Below, piece by piece: positions 10,780 to 19,565 of a stretch of DNA of 64,000 nucleotides. The stretch covers positions 62,001-126,000 of the forward strand of contig JAVKOQ010000062.1 in NCBI GenBank assembly GCA_031835245.1, given 5' to 3'. The position numbers were made by a program, and so were the translations under genes. How positions within the stretch are numbered: the first letter of the stretch is position 1; each line of letters begins with the position of its first letter. This DNA is from Balamuthia mandrillaris. Taxonomy: Eukaryota; Discosea; Longamoebia; Balamuthiidae. A model generated the notes under the pieces. That model had not been told where the DNA came from. It did not search any database and saw only the letters and a program-made list of their open reading frames with translations.

Positions 10780-12629
10780 CAGAGTTTTATGCACGGACTG
10801 TATCCACCAGGAACAGGCTCTGAAGGTCTTCCAGGCCTAATCCAACCTGTTCCTATTCACGCCGCCGAGAAGCACCAAGATAGGGTGCTCTACGCCTACA
10901 AGAACTGTCCTCGCTTGAAGGAGCTGGCCAAGAAGGTCAAACAAGGAGCAGAGTGGGAGAGCATGAACAAGAAAACGGAGCGACTGCGGCGCTATCTCTC
11001 TCAGTTGTTTGGCTATGACGTGCAGTTGGGAGATGTTGCCAGCATCAAGACTTTGCTTCAGGCGGAGCGCATTCACAATAGACCGAGTCACCCAGTCACC
11101 CCGGAGATGATGAAAGAGATAGAAAGGGTGGCCGCTTGGTTTGTACGTGTCTTTTTTTTTTTTTAATTTGGATATGTTTTTTGCTTCTTTGTTATGTTAT
11201 CGTTTAATTCTTTCTCTTCTTATGTTTGCAGTATACACAAAAGTTTCCAACGAGACAGATGGGATGCCTGGCTGGAGGCATTCTCATAAATGAGGTACCA
11301 GCCTTCTTTTTTCGGTATGCTTTCTTTAAAATTAACCAAAGTTAAACATATAAAACAGATCAAAGACTTTCTGGCATCACATATCCGGATCAAGCCTGAT
11401 GGCACTACCGAGTTGATTACTGGAGAGGAAGAGGGAGCAGCACTTAGGAGCAAACCACAGGCAGAAGGAAAGAAGAAGGATAAAAAGGACAAGTCTCCAC
11501 CAAAGTTTACACTTTTTTCTGCTCATGACGGTACCCTGTTGGGAATGATGTCTGCTTTATCTTTACCAAATATTTGTACGTGGTTTTCTTTCGCTATCTG
11601 CTCTCCTTCTTCTTGTTCTTCTTCTGTCTTGTTGACGTCCTTCTTCCTCTTGTTCTTCTTGTTATTGTTTATCTTCTGTTTCCTTGTTTTTCTTGTTCTT
11701 TTTCTGTGTATTCCTTCTCGCGCACGCTCTCTTTCTCTCTTTCTCTCTTTCAAAAAAAGAATTGAATACTTACATTGGACAAAATGCAGCCCAGCCTCGC
11801 TACTCCTCTTACTTTGCATTCGAGTTGCACAGTATAAAGTATGATGAATACGATGAAGGAGAAGAACACGTCGTCCAAGTGCTTTACAACGACGAGCAAC
11901 TCATACTTCCCATTTGCGAAGGCCACATCTGCCCATTTTCTCATTTTGAACAGTACGTCTTATTTATTTCTTCGTTTTCCGTTTTATAAACACCTAACAT
12001 TATATTTGCACATTTACAAAGGCTTGTGAGTCAATGTGAGCATGACAAATGGGAAGAAGAATGTCATTTGACCGAGGAACCAGCAGCAGTAACTACCATC
12101 GAAAGCAAACACAAGGCCGACAAGTCATTAGAGACATTGTTGGAAGAGGAGGAAAGGAAGAAGAATGATGAACAGGGAGAAATCTCTCCTGATGCGCGGT
12201 TCACAGTTGATCCCGAGCTTTTGCATGCTCAACATTTCGACAAGGAAACACTCATCGGAGAAGAACAGAAAAACAGCAACAGCAAAAAGAAAAAGATTTT
12301 CAACGAAACGATTGGACGACTGCAGCAACAACAGGAAAGAATGGATCGGTTGGATTGGGAGTTGTTGATCCTCGGTATGTTTTTAGGCATTATTGTTGTT
12401 CCAGCTTATCAACGTATTCGACACAAGTTACAACGACGTTATTTAAAGGTACAGATTGTTTTTTTTTTCCTCTTGTTTTTTTTTTTCTCTCTCTCTTTAC
12501 TTTTTTTCTTTATCCTTTTTTTTAAAATATCTCTTTTCTCTCTTTCTATATGTATGTATTGAAACCATCTTTTTTTTTCTTTTCCTTTTGTTTTTTTTTT
12601 GTTTCTAACAGAACTATAAGGGAGAGTGA
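10085..12629 (+). CDS. Lysosomal-type histidine acid phosphatase, membrane anchored
   Basis: About seven exons. The ATG at 10085 is chosen because it places a clean signal peptide (LLHPTILLLWLVVVVINAE) near the N-terminus; an upstream in-frame ATG at 9992 would add a very basic leader. The catalytic RHGDRTP motif is split by an intron (10330-10487) between the Arg codon bases: VITRHGD ends exon 1 and the Thr-Pro follows in exon 2. The proton-donor HD motif appears as FSAHDGTLLGMM near 11515-11550. The order R-H-G...H-D and the length match acid phosphatase ACP2/ACPP-type enzymes. A C-terminal membrane helix (LLILGMFLGIIVVPAYQRI, near 12360-12420) and a short basic tail suggest a type I lysosomal membrane enzyme. 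The last exon codes only NYKGE. Substrate range is not readable from sequence. Confidence 0.85.
10350..10432. repeat. (ATTTT)n tandem repeat
   Basis: A pentanucleotide ATTTT array with degenerate ending, inside the intron that interrupts the RHGDRTP catalytic motif of the acid phosphatase. Confidence 0.9.
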
Positions 12630-12748
12630 GCAAAAAGACCTGTGTGCTTTTATTTTGTATACAACCACTGGTTTATTTTTATTTTCTTTTTGCTTCTCAT
12701 TTTTTTTCTCCTCTCTTTTCTTTGCTGCTTCTTTGTGTTTGAATTCTT

Positions 12749-12780
12749 ACTCCAGCATGTACCGGCGAATATGCTGGAGT
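12749..12780. repeat. Perfect 10-bp inverted repeat with 12-nt loop
   Basis: ACTCCAGCAT at 12749-12758 is mirrored by ATGCTGGAGT at 12771-12780. It lies 120 bp after the acid phosphatase stop codon and marks the left edge of the tRNA-like repeat cluster. Confidence 0.85.
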
Positions 12781-12809
12781 GGTCCAAACGAAAACCATCG
12801 CAACACAAG

Positions 12810-13144
12810 TCCCTTGTGGTGTGGTCGGTAACACCGCGGAAAAAACCGTTGTTCCGGCTACAGCACAAGGGAACGAACGGTGGGCAAAATGAGTTTCAGA
12901 GGGGGAGTCCCTTGCGATACACATTGGGGAAACGCCTTGTTCCGGCTACACCACAGGGGAAGGGAACTTTTTCAAAAACCTCCCCTTGCTTACCGAGCGA
13001 GAAAGCGACTGCTCTACCGATTTGTTCCACGCAGGACCTTGTGATGCAGCTGGTACGCCGAGGTTTTCCCAGTATTACCGACCACACCACAAGGGATGCG
13101 GTCCAACGTTCCGCGAAGGGATTTCCGACACCTCCACAAGGGAT
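12810..13144. repeat. Cluster of tRNA-Glu 5'-half-like repeats in both orientations
   Basis: At least four copies of a short unit close to the acceptor and D-arm of tRNA-Glu: forward TCCCTTGTGGTGTGGTCGG at 12810-12828; reverse at 12854-12872 (CCGGCTACAGCACAAGGGA), 12942-12960, 13075-13096 and, more diverged, 13125-13144. The 12810-12831 and 13075-13096 copies are exact reverse complements over 22 bp. The 12810-12872 pair forms an imperfect palindrome whose outer 7 bp pair like an acceptor stem. A tRNA-D-arm-like word, GGTAGAGCAGTCGC, also occurs on the minus strand near 13000-13025. None of these is a complete tRNA by eye. Confidence 0.7.
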
Positions 13145-13191
13145 TTCTGCTCTTTTTAGTAGAAAATGTTTTTTCTTCACTTTCAACAACA

Positions 13192-13262
13192 TCCGCTGTG
13201 GTGTAGTCGGTAACACTGTTGGCTTTCACCCAGCTACCCCGGGTTCGATTCCCGGCAGCGGA
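13192..13262 (+). tRNA. tRNA-Glu (anticodon UUC)
   Basis: A 71-nt cloverleaf can be folded by eye. The acceptor stem TCCGCTG pairs with CAGCGGA, the D-arm contains GTGTAGTCGGTAACAC, the anticodon stem GTTGG pairs with CCAGC around the loop CTTTCAC (anticodon TTC), the variable loop is TACC, and the T arm is CCGGG-TTCGATT-CCCGG with a good B box. No intron. A TTTTTTTT pol III terminator begins within seven bases of the 3' end. Confidence 0.95.
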
Positions 13263-13265
13263 GAT

Positions 13266-13276
13266 TCCTTTTTTTT
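13266..13276 (+). terminator. RNA polymerase III T-run terminator
   Basis: An uninterrupted T run follows the discriminator end of the tRNA-Glu gene after GATTCC. Confidence 0.75.
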
Positions 13277-13371
13277 GTGTTGGAACGTTTTTTAATCTCT
13301 CAATTAATTAACGCAGAATTTTTTTTGGCGCAGAAAGACTTTTAGAACCGGTCTGCTGTGCCTTGTCTGTG

Positions 13372-14811
13372 ATGGCTGCTTCTTCGTCTTCTTCTTCAGA
13401 CATCGCCCGTGTTAGCGAGCAGTATGGTTACAGATACGTGCTCTACAACGACATTGTGTATTGCCCATTCCACCTCCCAGAGAAGGTTTGGCTCAAAACA
13501 AAAAATGAAACTTTGTCTCTGACCTCACTTCAAACAATAACAAACAATATAGATTGATGAACTGAGGGAAAGGTTTGTTGTCGAAGAGTCGGACGTGGTG
13601 GTTGCCACTTTTCCCAAGTGCGGCACCACATGGATGCAACAGATAGTGTTGTTGCTCCTATTTGGTGGAGACCGCAGCAAAGTGTGGAACCCTATGAAAC
13701 AGAGCCTTTGGTTGGAAACTGCTGTTTCTTTGCCGGATCTGAAGCACCGTAAAACCATCGAAGAGCTTCAAGCCATGCCCCTTCGTCGCTGTTGGAAGGT
13801 TGGTATGTTTCATTATTATAAGTTGGCTTTCATTCTTGTCATATCTTCTTTCTTTTGTGGTGGTTCCTTCTTCCTTCTTATTATTCTTCTTTCTCCTTCT
13901 CCTAATTGTTTATTCTTTACCTTCTCCGCGGGGCACCATACTACTATTTTTGTTTTGCACCAACGCAACAAGACGCATGCCCCTGAACACTTGAAACCGT
14001 GGAAGGAGATGAAAGGCAAAATCGTTGTGGTGGCACGTAATCCGAATGATGCAGCTGTATCCATGTACCATCACAGCCGCGACGTTGCTACGTTTGAGTA
14101 CTCGGGTCCATGGGACCACTTTGTTACCGAACTTTTCCTCAAGGGCCTTGTAGAGCACGGTAGTTTTTGGGACTGGCATGCTGGTTGGTGGGCTGCGTAT
14201 AAGAACCAACCCAGTGAAAACCAGCAGGTAGCAACCCCTCCTTTTCTTTCTTCCATCCATTTCCTTCCTTCCTTCCTTCCTTCCTTCCTTCTTAGCTTGC
14301 TCTCTTTTGCTTCCTTTTTCTTGTTTACTGCTCCTCTGCTTTTTTTTTCTTGCCACTAAACGCATTCTTTTACGCTCACCAGATCTTGTGGGTGACCTAC
14401 GAAGATCTTCAGAAAGATTTGGCAGGAGAGGTGGCACGAATTGCAAAGTTCATATGTGTAGATGCCACTCCCGAAGTCCTTGAAAGCGTAGTTGCTGGCA
14501 GTTCCTTTTCGGCCATGAAGGCCCAGTTCGAGGAGCAGGAAAAGCAGGCCGAAGTCCGTGGAGAACAGGTGAAGAAGAACCACATTCGGCAGGGCAAGGT
14601 TTGTTTCTTTGTTTCTTTGTTTTTTTCTTGCTCTTCTCTCTTCTCTCTTTCTTCTGCTACGTTGTTTGATGAGTTGCCTCTTCTTCTCTGCGTGATACAA
14701 CGAAAGTCTGGCGGTTGGAGGGACGTTTTCACGGAGGAACAAGCGGCTGCCTTTGATGCAAAGCTTGAGGAGCTGCAGGCAAAACACCCCGACCTTGATT
14801 TTCAGTTTTGA
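13372..14811 (+). CDS. PAPS-dependent sulfotransferase (SULT family)
   Basis: Five exons. The start is the ATG at 13372 (MAASSSSSSDIARV). The 5'-PSB loop is VATFPKCGTTWMQQI (about 13600-13640), the classic PKxGTTWxxxI motif that grips the 5'-phosphate of PAPS. The 3'-PB segment is IVVVARNPNDAAVSMYHHSR (14020-14080). The C-terminal KxxxxxW-like motif reads IRQGKSGGWRDVFTEEQ, with the RxGxxGxW signature split by the last intron. Length (about 290 residues) fits cytosolic SULTs; there is no signal peptide or membrane helix. It would transfer sulfate from PAPS to a small hydroxyl or amine acceptor; the acceptor cannot be told. It lies 110 bp after the tRNA gene and is convergent with eS6. Confidence 0.9.
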
Positions 14812-15168
14812 ACGAGAGGACCAGCCATTTGGCGGGAAAGACAAAAAAAAACTTTCGAGACGACATGGTAAAACTGCCTTTGGCGGCAAACGGTGCAGAA
14901 CAGCCACAAAGCAGAGACGAAAAAAAGAGATAAGCTGAACGCACTAGCAACAACGGCCCCAAAGAAGACGCGCAACCAAGTTGATAATGAGAGAAGGGAG
15001 AGGAGCGGAAAGAGAGAAAACGATATCATGAGGAAGGTATCGTTTACTAAAGCAGCCAAGGAGGGATATTTAAATAGCGGACAATATTGAGAGTACCCTT
15101 GGTGTGAAGATCATGAGGAGCTGTTGTTGGTCTTTGTTGGGTTACGGAGGAAAAATGAGCGGGGTCGT
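14812..15168. other. Intergenic 3' regions, no gene seen
   Basis: 357 bp between the convergent sulfotransferase and eS6 stop codons. It is purine-rich on the + strand with no convincing ORF, RNA or repeat; presumably the two 3' UTRs. Confidence 0.5.
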
Positions 15169-16162
15169 TCATTGAGCGGCAGCGGGTTCAGCGGTGGACT
15201 TCTTGGATCGGCGCATGGAAGAAGCACGGCGCTGGGAGATGAGGGCCTGGCGCTTAGCCTTGGCCTCCTTACGCCTTTGGGCCAAGAGCTTGGCGTACTC
15301 AGCGGCGTCCTCCTTGCTCTTCTTCAATTGCTTCTTCTTGAGAGCAATCCTTCTCCTCTTGCGTTGCAAAACAACGGGGGTGACCAGACGCTGGACCTTG
15401 GGGGCCTTGGTCCTTCCCTTCTTGCCCTCCTTACCGGGGATCACACGGCGAACAACCCAGGGGCGTACGTCGTCGTCCTTCTTGAGGTCGAACAACCTCC
15501 TGATCTTGGAGGCCCTCTTGGGACCAAGGCGCTTGGGCAACTCTTTGTCTGTGAGGCCGGGCAGATCGTTCTCTCCCTTCTTGATGATGACCAAGTTGAG
15601 GACGCTCAAGTCAGAGCCAACAATGCAGCCACGCACGGACTTCCTCCTGCGCTCACCGTCCCTCCTCTCGCGGAAACCCTTGGAGTCTGATTGGACCAGG
15701 CGATTAGGCCGAGGTACAAAATATACACAGGGAAAGATGGAGCAGGAGGAGAAAGTAAGATACCCTTGTCCAAAAGGAGACGGACACGGCCCTGAGTGAG
15801 CACACCCTGGGTCATACAGAAACCCTGTTTGTCATTTCCACCGGTGATCTTCATGACGTAACCCTTGAACTCATCGCCAAGAGCGTCAACCTCCACCTCA
15901 GCGGCCATTCTCTTGTCGTAGAAAATGCGCCTAAGAAAAAGGAGGAACGAGATTAGACACACACCAAAAGGGCTGTTTCTGCAGAAGTACTTACAGCTTA
16001 CGCTCATCTTCAATTTCAATAAGCTTTTGGCACCCAGTGGACGGGTTGGCAATGTTGAGCTAGAGCAAAAATAAAAACATCAGAACATGAAAGATCTTGG
16101 AGCACCAATCATAAGGAGCAGAGAAGAGGAACGTGCGGAGGAAAAGCAAGACTCACCTTCAT
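15169..16162 (-). CDS. RPS6: 40S ribosomal protein eS6 (RPS6)
   Basis: Four exons. The first codes only Met-Lys (16157-16162). Exon 2 follows with [20 protein letters not shown], the universal eS6 N-terminus. Later come [37 protein letters not shown] and [17 protein letters not shown], then the basic C-terminal helix. The tail [20 protein letters not shown] keeps an RRASS-type S6-kinase site. It is a structural protein of the small ribosomal subunit and a target of TOR/S6K signalling in other eukaryotes. Codon use is strongly GC-biased at third positions compared with neighbours, as expected for high expression. The tiny first exon is required because no other Met lies in frame upstream of LNIANPSTG. 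Confidence 0.97.
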
Positions 16163-16312
16163 GTTTGACGATACCTTCCTCGCTCACACGTAGTACACGA
16201 CTTGGACTGGGGACGTGAGGGAACTGAAATAGTAAAAGAAAGAAAAAAAAAGGGGGGGGGCGATGGGAGGATACGAGAACTGAATTTTGGTCGTGGTCGG
16301 AGTTTTTCGGAG

Positions 16313-16319
16313 TTATATA
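16313..16319 (-). promoter_or_regulatory. TATA-like box of eS6
   Basis: TATATAA on the minus strand, about 150 bp upstream of the eS6 ATG and preceded by GACGTGG. A pyrimidine-rich stretch follows downstream. Function is inferred from position. Confidence 0.45.
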
Positions 16320-16413
16320 CCACGTCAGCTTTATTATTTATGGTATATGATCGATCTATCGGCTTACAATAATTTTTTTTGTTGTTGCTCCGTCTCTTTT
16401 CTTTTTTGTTGTG

Positions 16414-18052
16414 TTACAATAGACCAACTATCCGCTTGATCTCGGCCAAGTTCCTCGTTGCCATTTCGTCAGCCTTTCTTGCCCCCTCCCTCAGCGTTCT
16501 CTCCACAAATTCTGGGTTGGCTCTAAGCTCTCTGATCCTCTCTCCGATTGGAGCAAGCTTGGCCACCGCCAATCTCGCCAGCTCCTCTTTGAACTGCAAC
16601 GTGTCTTTCCCTTGAAACCGTTCCACCACTTCTGCCACGGTTAAAGACTTCTGAGAGTAGCTGTCGTTGTAGTTGTTGTTCTCTTGTGTCTCACTCGCGA
16701 TCGCAGAAAGAGAAGAGTACATGTTGAGCAAGTTGGATACTTCGGGTCGCTCTTTGGGGTCGAAGCTGAGCGAGGAAGTGCTGTCGGTTTTGGCTTTGCG
16801 AATCTTGACCTCAATTTCTTCTTTGGTATCGGTGAGGTTGATGCGGCTTTTATCGGACTCGTCTGACTTGCTCATTTTCTTGGTGCCATCTCGTAGGCTC
16901 ATCACACGTTGAAACTGTGCTGTTTGATTTGTTGTCATGTTTTTTGTTTTGCTAAAGAGATGAGTAGAAAGAAAAAAGTTTAGAAAGCAAAGGAGTGTGA
17001 GCGACTTACTGAAGGTCGGAGTAGGAAGAGGAAAAAAGTCAGTTTTGTAATGGTTGTTGAAACTCTCCGCAATGTTACGAGTGAGCTCCAGATGTTGCGT
17101 TTGATCATCGCCAACAGGGACATGTGTGGCTCTGTGAATGATTGGAGTAAGAGTGTTCATTCAGTCAGACATTCTCTCTCTCGTCTATTCACTCTGCTAT
17201 TCTCGCTTTTACCTATATAAGAGAATATCAGCAGCCATAAGAACAGGGTAAGAGAACAATCCCAACATCGAGCCTTGTGTCGCTTTCTTCTCCTGTTGTT
17301 GAGTAGTTATAAATACAAAAGAGTGGGCTGAGCAAGAATGAAAACGAATGTTGCAACAAAAGCAACGAACGAAACAAAGGAAAAGAAACAACAACCAAAA
17401 AGGAGAGAGAAAAAGAAAAAGAAAAAAGAGAAAGGGGAAAAAAAACCTTGTACTGAGTCATTCGGTTGAGAGCACCTATCGATGTTCTACACCCCAATAT
17501 CCACGCCAGTTCAGCATGACCCGGCACCTTCATCAAAACAAAGGACAAAAAAAAAAGATGGTTTGTTACAAAAAAAGAAAAAAAAAAAAGAAAGAAATAA
17601 AGACAAAAAAAAAAACAAACAAACAAACAAACCCATGATTGAGGATACAAAATGGTTTTCGTTGGATCGATCCCACAAGCGAGAAGCGCGATAGCGACCT
17701 CCATGGTGCTCTCCCTCAAGTCGGCGGGGTTCAGCGTGGTGTTGGTCAAGGAGTGGAGGTCCATGATACCAAAAATGATTTGCGCGTGGTCATCGTGGGC
17801 GCTCTTATCACCTCGATGGTGTTCCTGTTGCAAACGAACCCAGTTGCTGATGGCTCCCAAATAGTTTCCCAAGTGCAGTTTTCCGGTGGCTTGGATGCCA
17901 GAAAAGATGCGTTGCTTTGGGTTAGAGGCGAGTTGAGCGGAGGCAGTAGAAAAGAACACTCCTGCCCCTCCTTTCAATTTTCGATCGCCGCCACGAAGAA
18001 AGGCAGCGCTCAGCATGGCCGTCCCTTGTCTGCTCATCGGCCGCCTGTTCAT
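16414..18052 (-). CDS. Mitochondrial tryptophanyl-tRNA synthetase
   Basis: Class I aminoacyl-tRNA synthetase of the bacterial/mitochondrial TrpRS type, in about five exons. The N-terminus (MNRRPMSRQGTAMLSAAFLR then VFFSTASAQL) is a typical presequence. The HIGH-equivalent is TGKLHLGNYLGAISNW; HAELAWILGCRTSIGALNRM and YPVLMAADILLYR follow; then VPVGDDQTQHLELTRNIAE; and the KMSKS loop appears as DGTKKMSKSDES. The C-terminus LRANPEFVERTLREGARKAD matches the usual TrpRS end. It charges organellar tRNA-Trp. Three GTCGAC palindromes lie 18-62 bp upstream of the ATG at 18052. Its stop lies 250 bp upstream (in map order) of the eS6 start, so the two genes run head to tail. Confidence 0.93.
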
Positions 18053-18069
18053 CTTTGTCGTTTTTTGTT

Positions 18070-18114
18070 GTCGACACTATTTTTATTGTTATTGTCGACA
18101 CGGAAAAGTCGACA
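18070..18114. promoter_or_regulatory. Triple GTCGAC motif at TrpRS promoter
   Basis: GTCGAC occurs at 18070-18075, 18094-18099 and 18109-18114, each followed by AC, in the 136-bp gap between the TrpRS start and the end of COQ7. Confidence 0.6.
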
Positions 18115-18187
18115 CGAAAGTGCATTGGTGCACAAAAACTGCTCTTGTTGTGCTAAAAGTGTACAGTATTGGGACAAGGAGAGAGCA

Positions 18188-18523
18188 TTACAGGCGGGTG
18201 GCGACCCAAATGGCCGCTTTGGAGCCGGTTTCGATGGCTGTGGTCAATACCTTGTATAACGGAGCCTAGGTGGTTGTTGGAAGAGGAGGTTTTTTTTGGG
18301 GGGGGGGCATAACACATATTCATGAGATGTGGAGATCAACACGATAAGATAATAACCTATATCACCACTACATACCTGTTCAGCATCGTGCTTCAAACCG
18401 GTGTCTAAATGCTCCAATTCATCATCCCTAAACTCCTTTATCATCTGTCATGTGTGAAAGTTAAAGTTGTTAAGTTATGTTAAACACTGTCTTTGCTCCT
18501 ATCTCTCTAACTCTCTCTCCCTT

Positions 18524-18579
<56 letters not shown>

Positions 18580-19215
18580 CTCCCTCTCTCATTCTATCTC
18601 ATCTACGAACCTTCCTCAACTTTCGGTCCTCTTCGTCTTCATACCCCTTCTCGTTCAGCGTTCTCAGCTGGTCATTATAATGATGCCCAATCACCGTTTC
18701 CACAGCCACAGTGCACGCCATGGCCGCCTCCTTGCCCAACAGGGCCGTTCCTACGCCCAGGGCGTAGCCAGCCACCTCCCAGAGGGGAGACAGGGCGCTG
18801 GGACGCACCCGATGCTTGACCATCATCTCGTTGAAGGCCTTGAGGTGTTTCTCTTCCTGGCGTGCCATTTCTGCGATGACTGGCTCCTCGGCTGTCCCTT
18901 TGAGCACCGCTAGCTGGCCTTTGTAGATCTGCTGTGCTCCCATTTCTCCCGCCTTTAAAGAGGAAAACCTTGAGTGCTTGATGATGAAACAACGAGAGAG
19001 AGAAGGAAGAGCAAACAAACCTGATCGACTCGAATCATTCGATCGTAAATCTCTCTTTTCTCGTCGGAGAACATGGTCCTGCGTTGAGAGGTCATTGCGG
19101 GCATCCCGTAGAGGCACTGGCGTGTGTTGTGCAGTCGTGCTGTCGCTCCATCGGCCAGGCTCCACCCACAGGCTCGAGGCGTCGACCGCACGCTGGAGAT
19201 CAGCGCTCTCTTCAT
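18188..19215 (-). CDS. COQ7: 5-demethoxyubiquinone hydroxylase COQ7
   Basis: Di-iron monooxygenase of ubiquinone synthesis, in about four exons. An Arg/Ser/Thr-rich presequence starts at the ATG at 19215. The iron ligands are in the expected order: [45 protein letters not shown], and [18 protein letters not shown]. The last short exon (18188-18268) reads [20 protein letters not shown] then VATRL, which matches the conserved C-terminal helix. It acts on the matrix face of the inner mitochondrial membrane within the COQ synthome and hydroxylates the C6 position of the ring. The + strand CT tract at 18515-18580 lies in one of its introns with purine on the sense strand. Confidence 0.96.
18522..18582. 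repeat. (CT)n microsatellite in COQ7 intron
   Basis: Long CT run on the + strand inside a minus-strand gene; purine on the sense strand, an exception to the window trend. Confidence 0.9.
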
Positions 19216-19565
19216 CTCGCTATGTGTTTTTTTTTTCCCACAGTGATGTCATCATTTCCAAATATACGAAAAATCTACATCACCAAACAGCGCTGTCTAT
19301 AAAAAGGGGTGGATACGTCACATATGTCTAAATAAAGAAAAGTGTCATCGGAATTTTAAATATGAATGGAATGATCTCTTTCCATTAATCAATTCATCTA
19401 ACAGCATGCTATGCGACGCGGCCACCGCCTATCTCGTTCATTCATTCATTTGGTGACACAAGAAAAAATAAAAATAAAAAGTGAGGACCGAAAGGCGAGC
19501 AACCAACAAAACAAAAAAGAAACGCAGACTCCTCCCCTCCCTTACGAACACACCTTATAGCACCC
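19216..19565. promoter_or_regulatory. Bidirectional promoter region, COQ7 / BAR-SH3-WW gene
   Basis: 350 bp between divergent start codons, AT-rich, with TACGTCACATATG near 19311-19324. No gene or repeat is seen in it; promoter role is inferred from position only. Confidence 0.4.

Noticed and set aside
12642-13295. 217-codon frame across the tRNA-Glu region
   Set aside because: It runs through the tRNA gene and the tRNA-like repeats and has no protein-like composition.
13363-13371. Upstream start for the sulfotransferase
   Set aside because: The triplet at 13363 is TTG; the first ATG in frame is at 13372.
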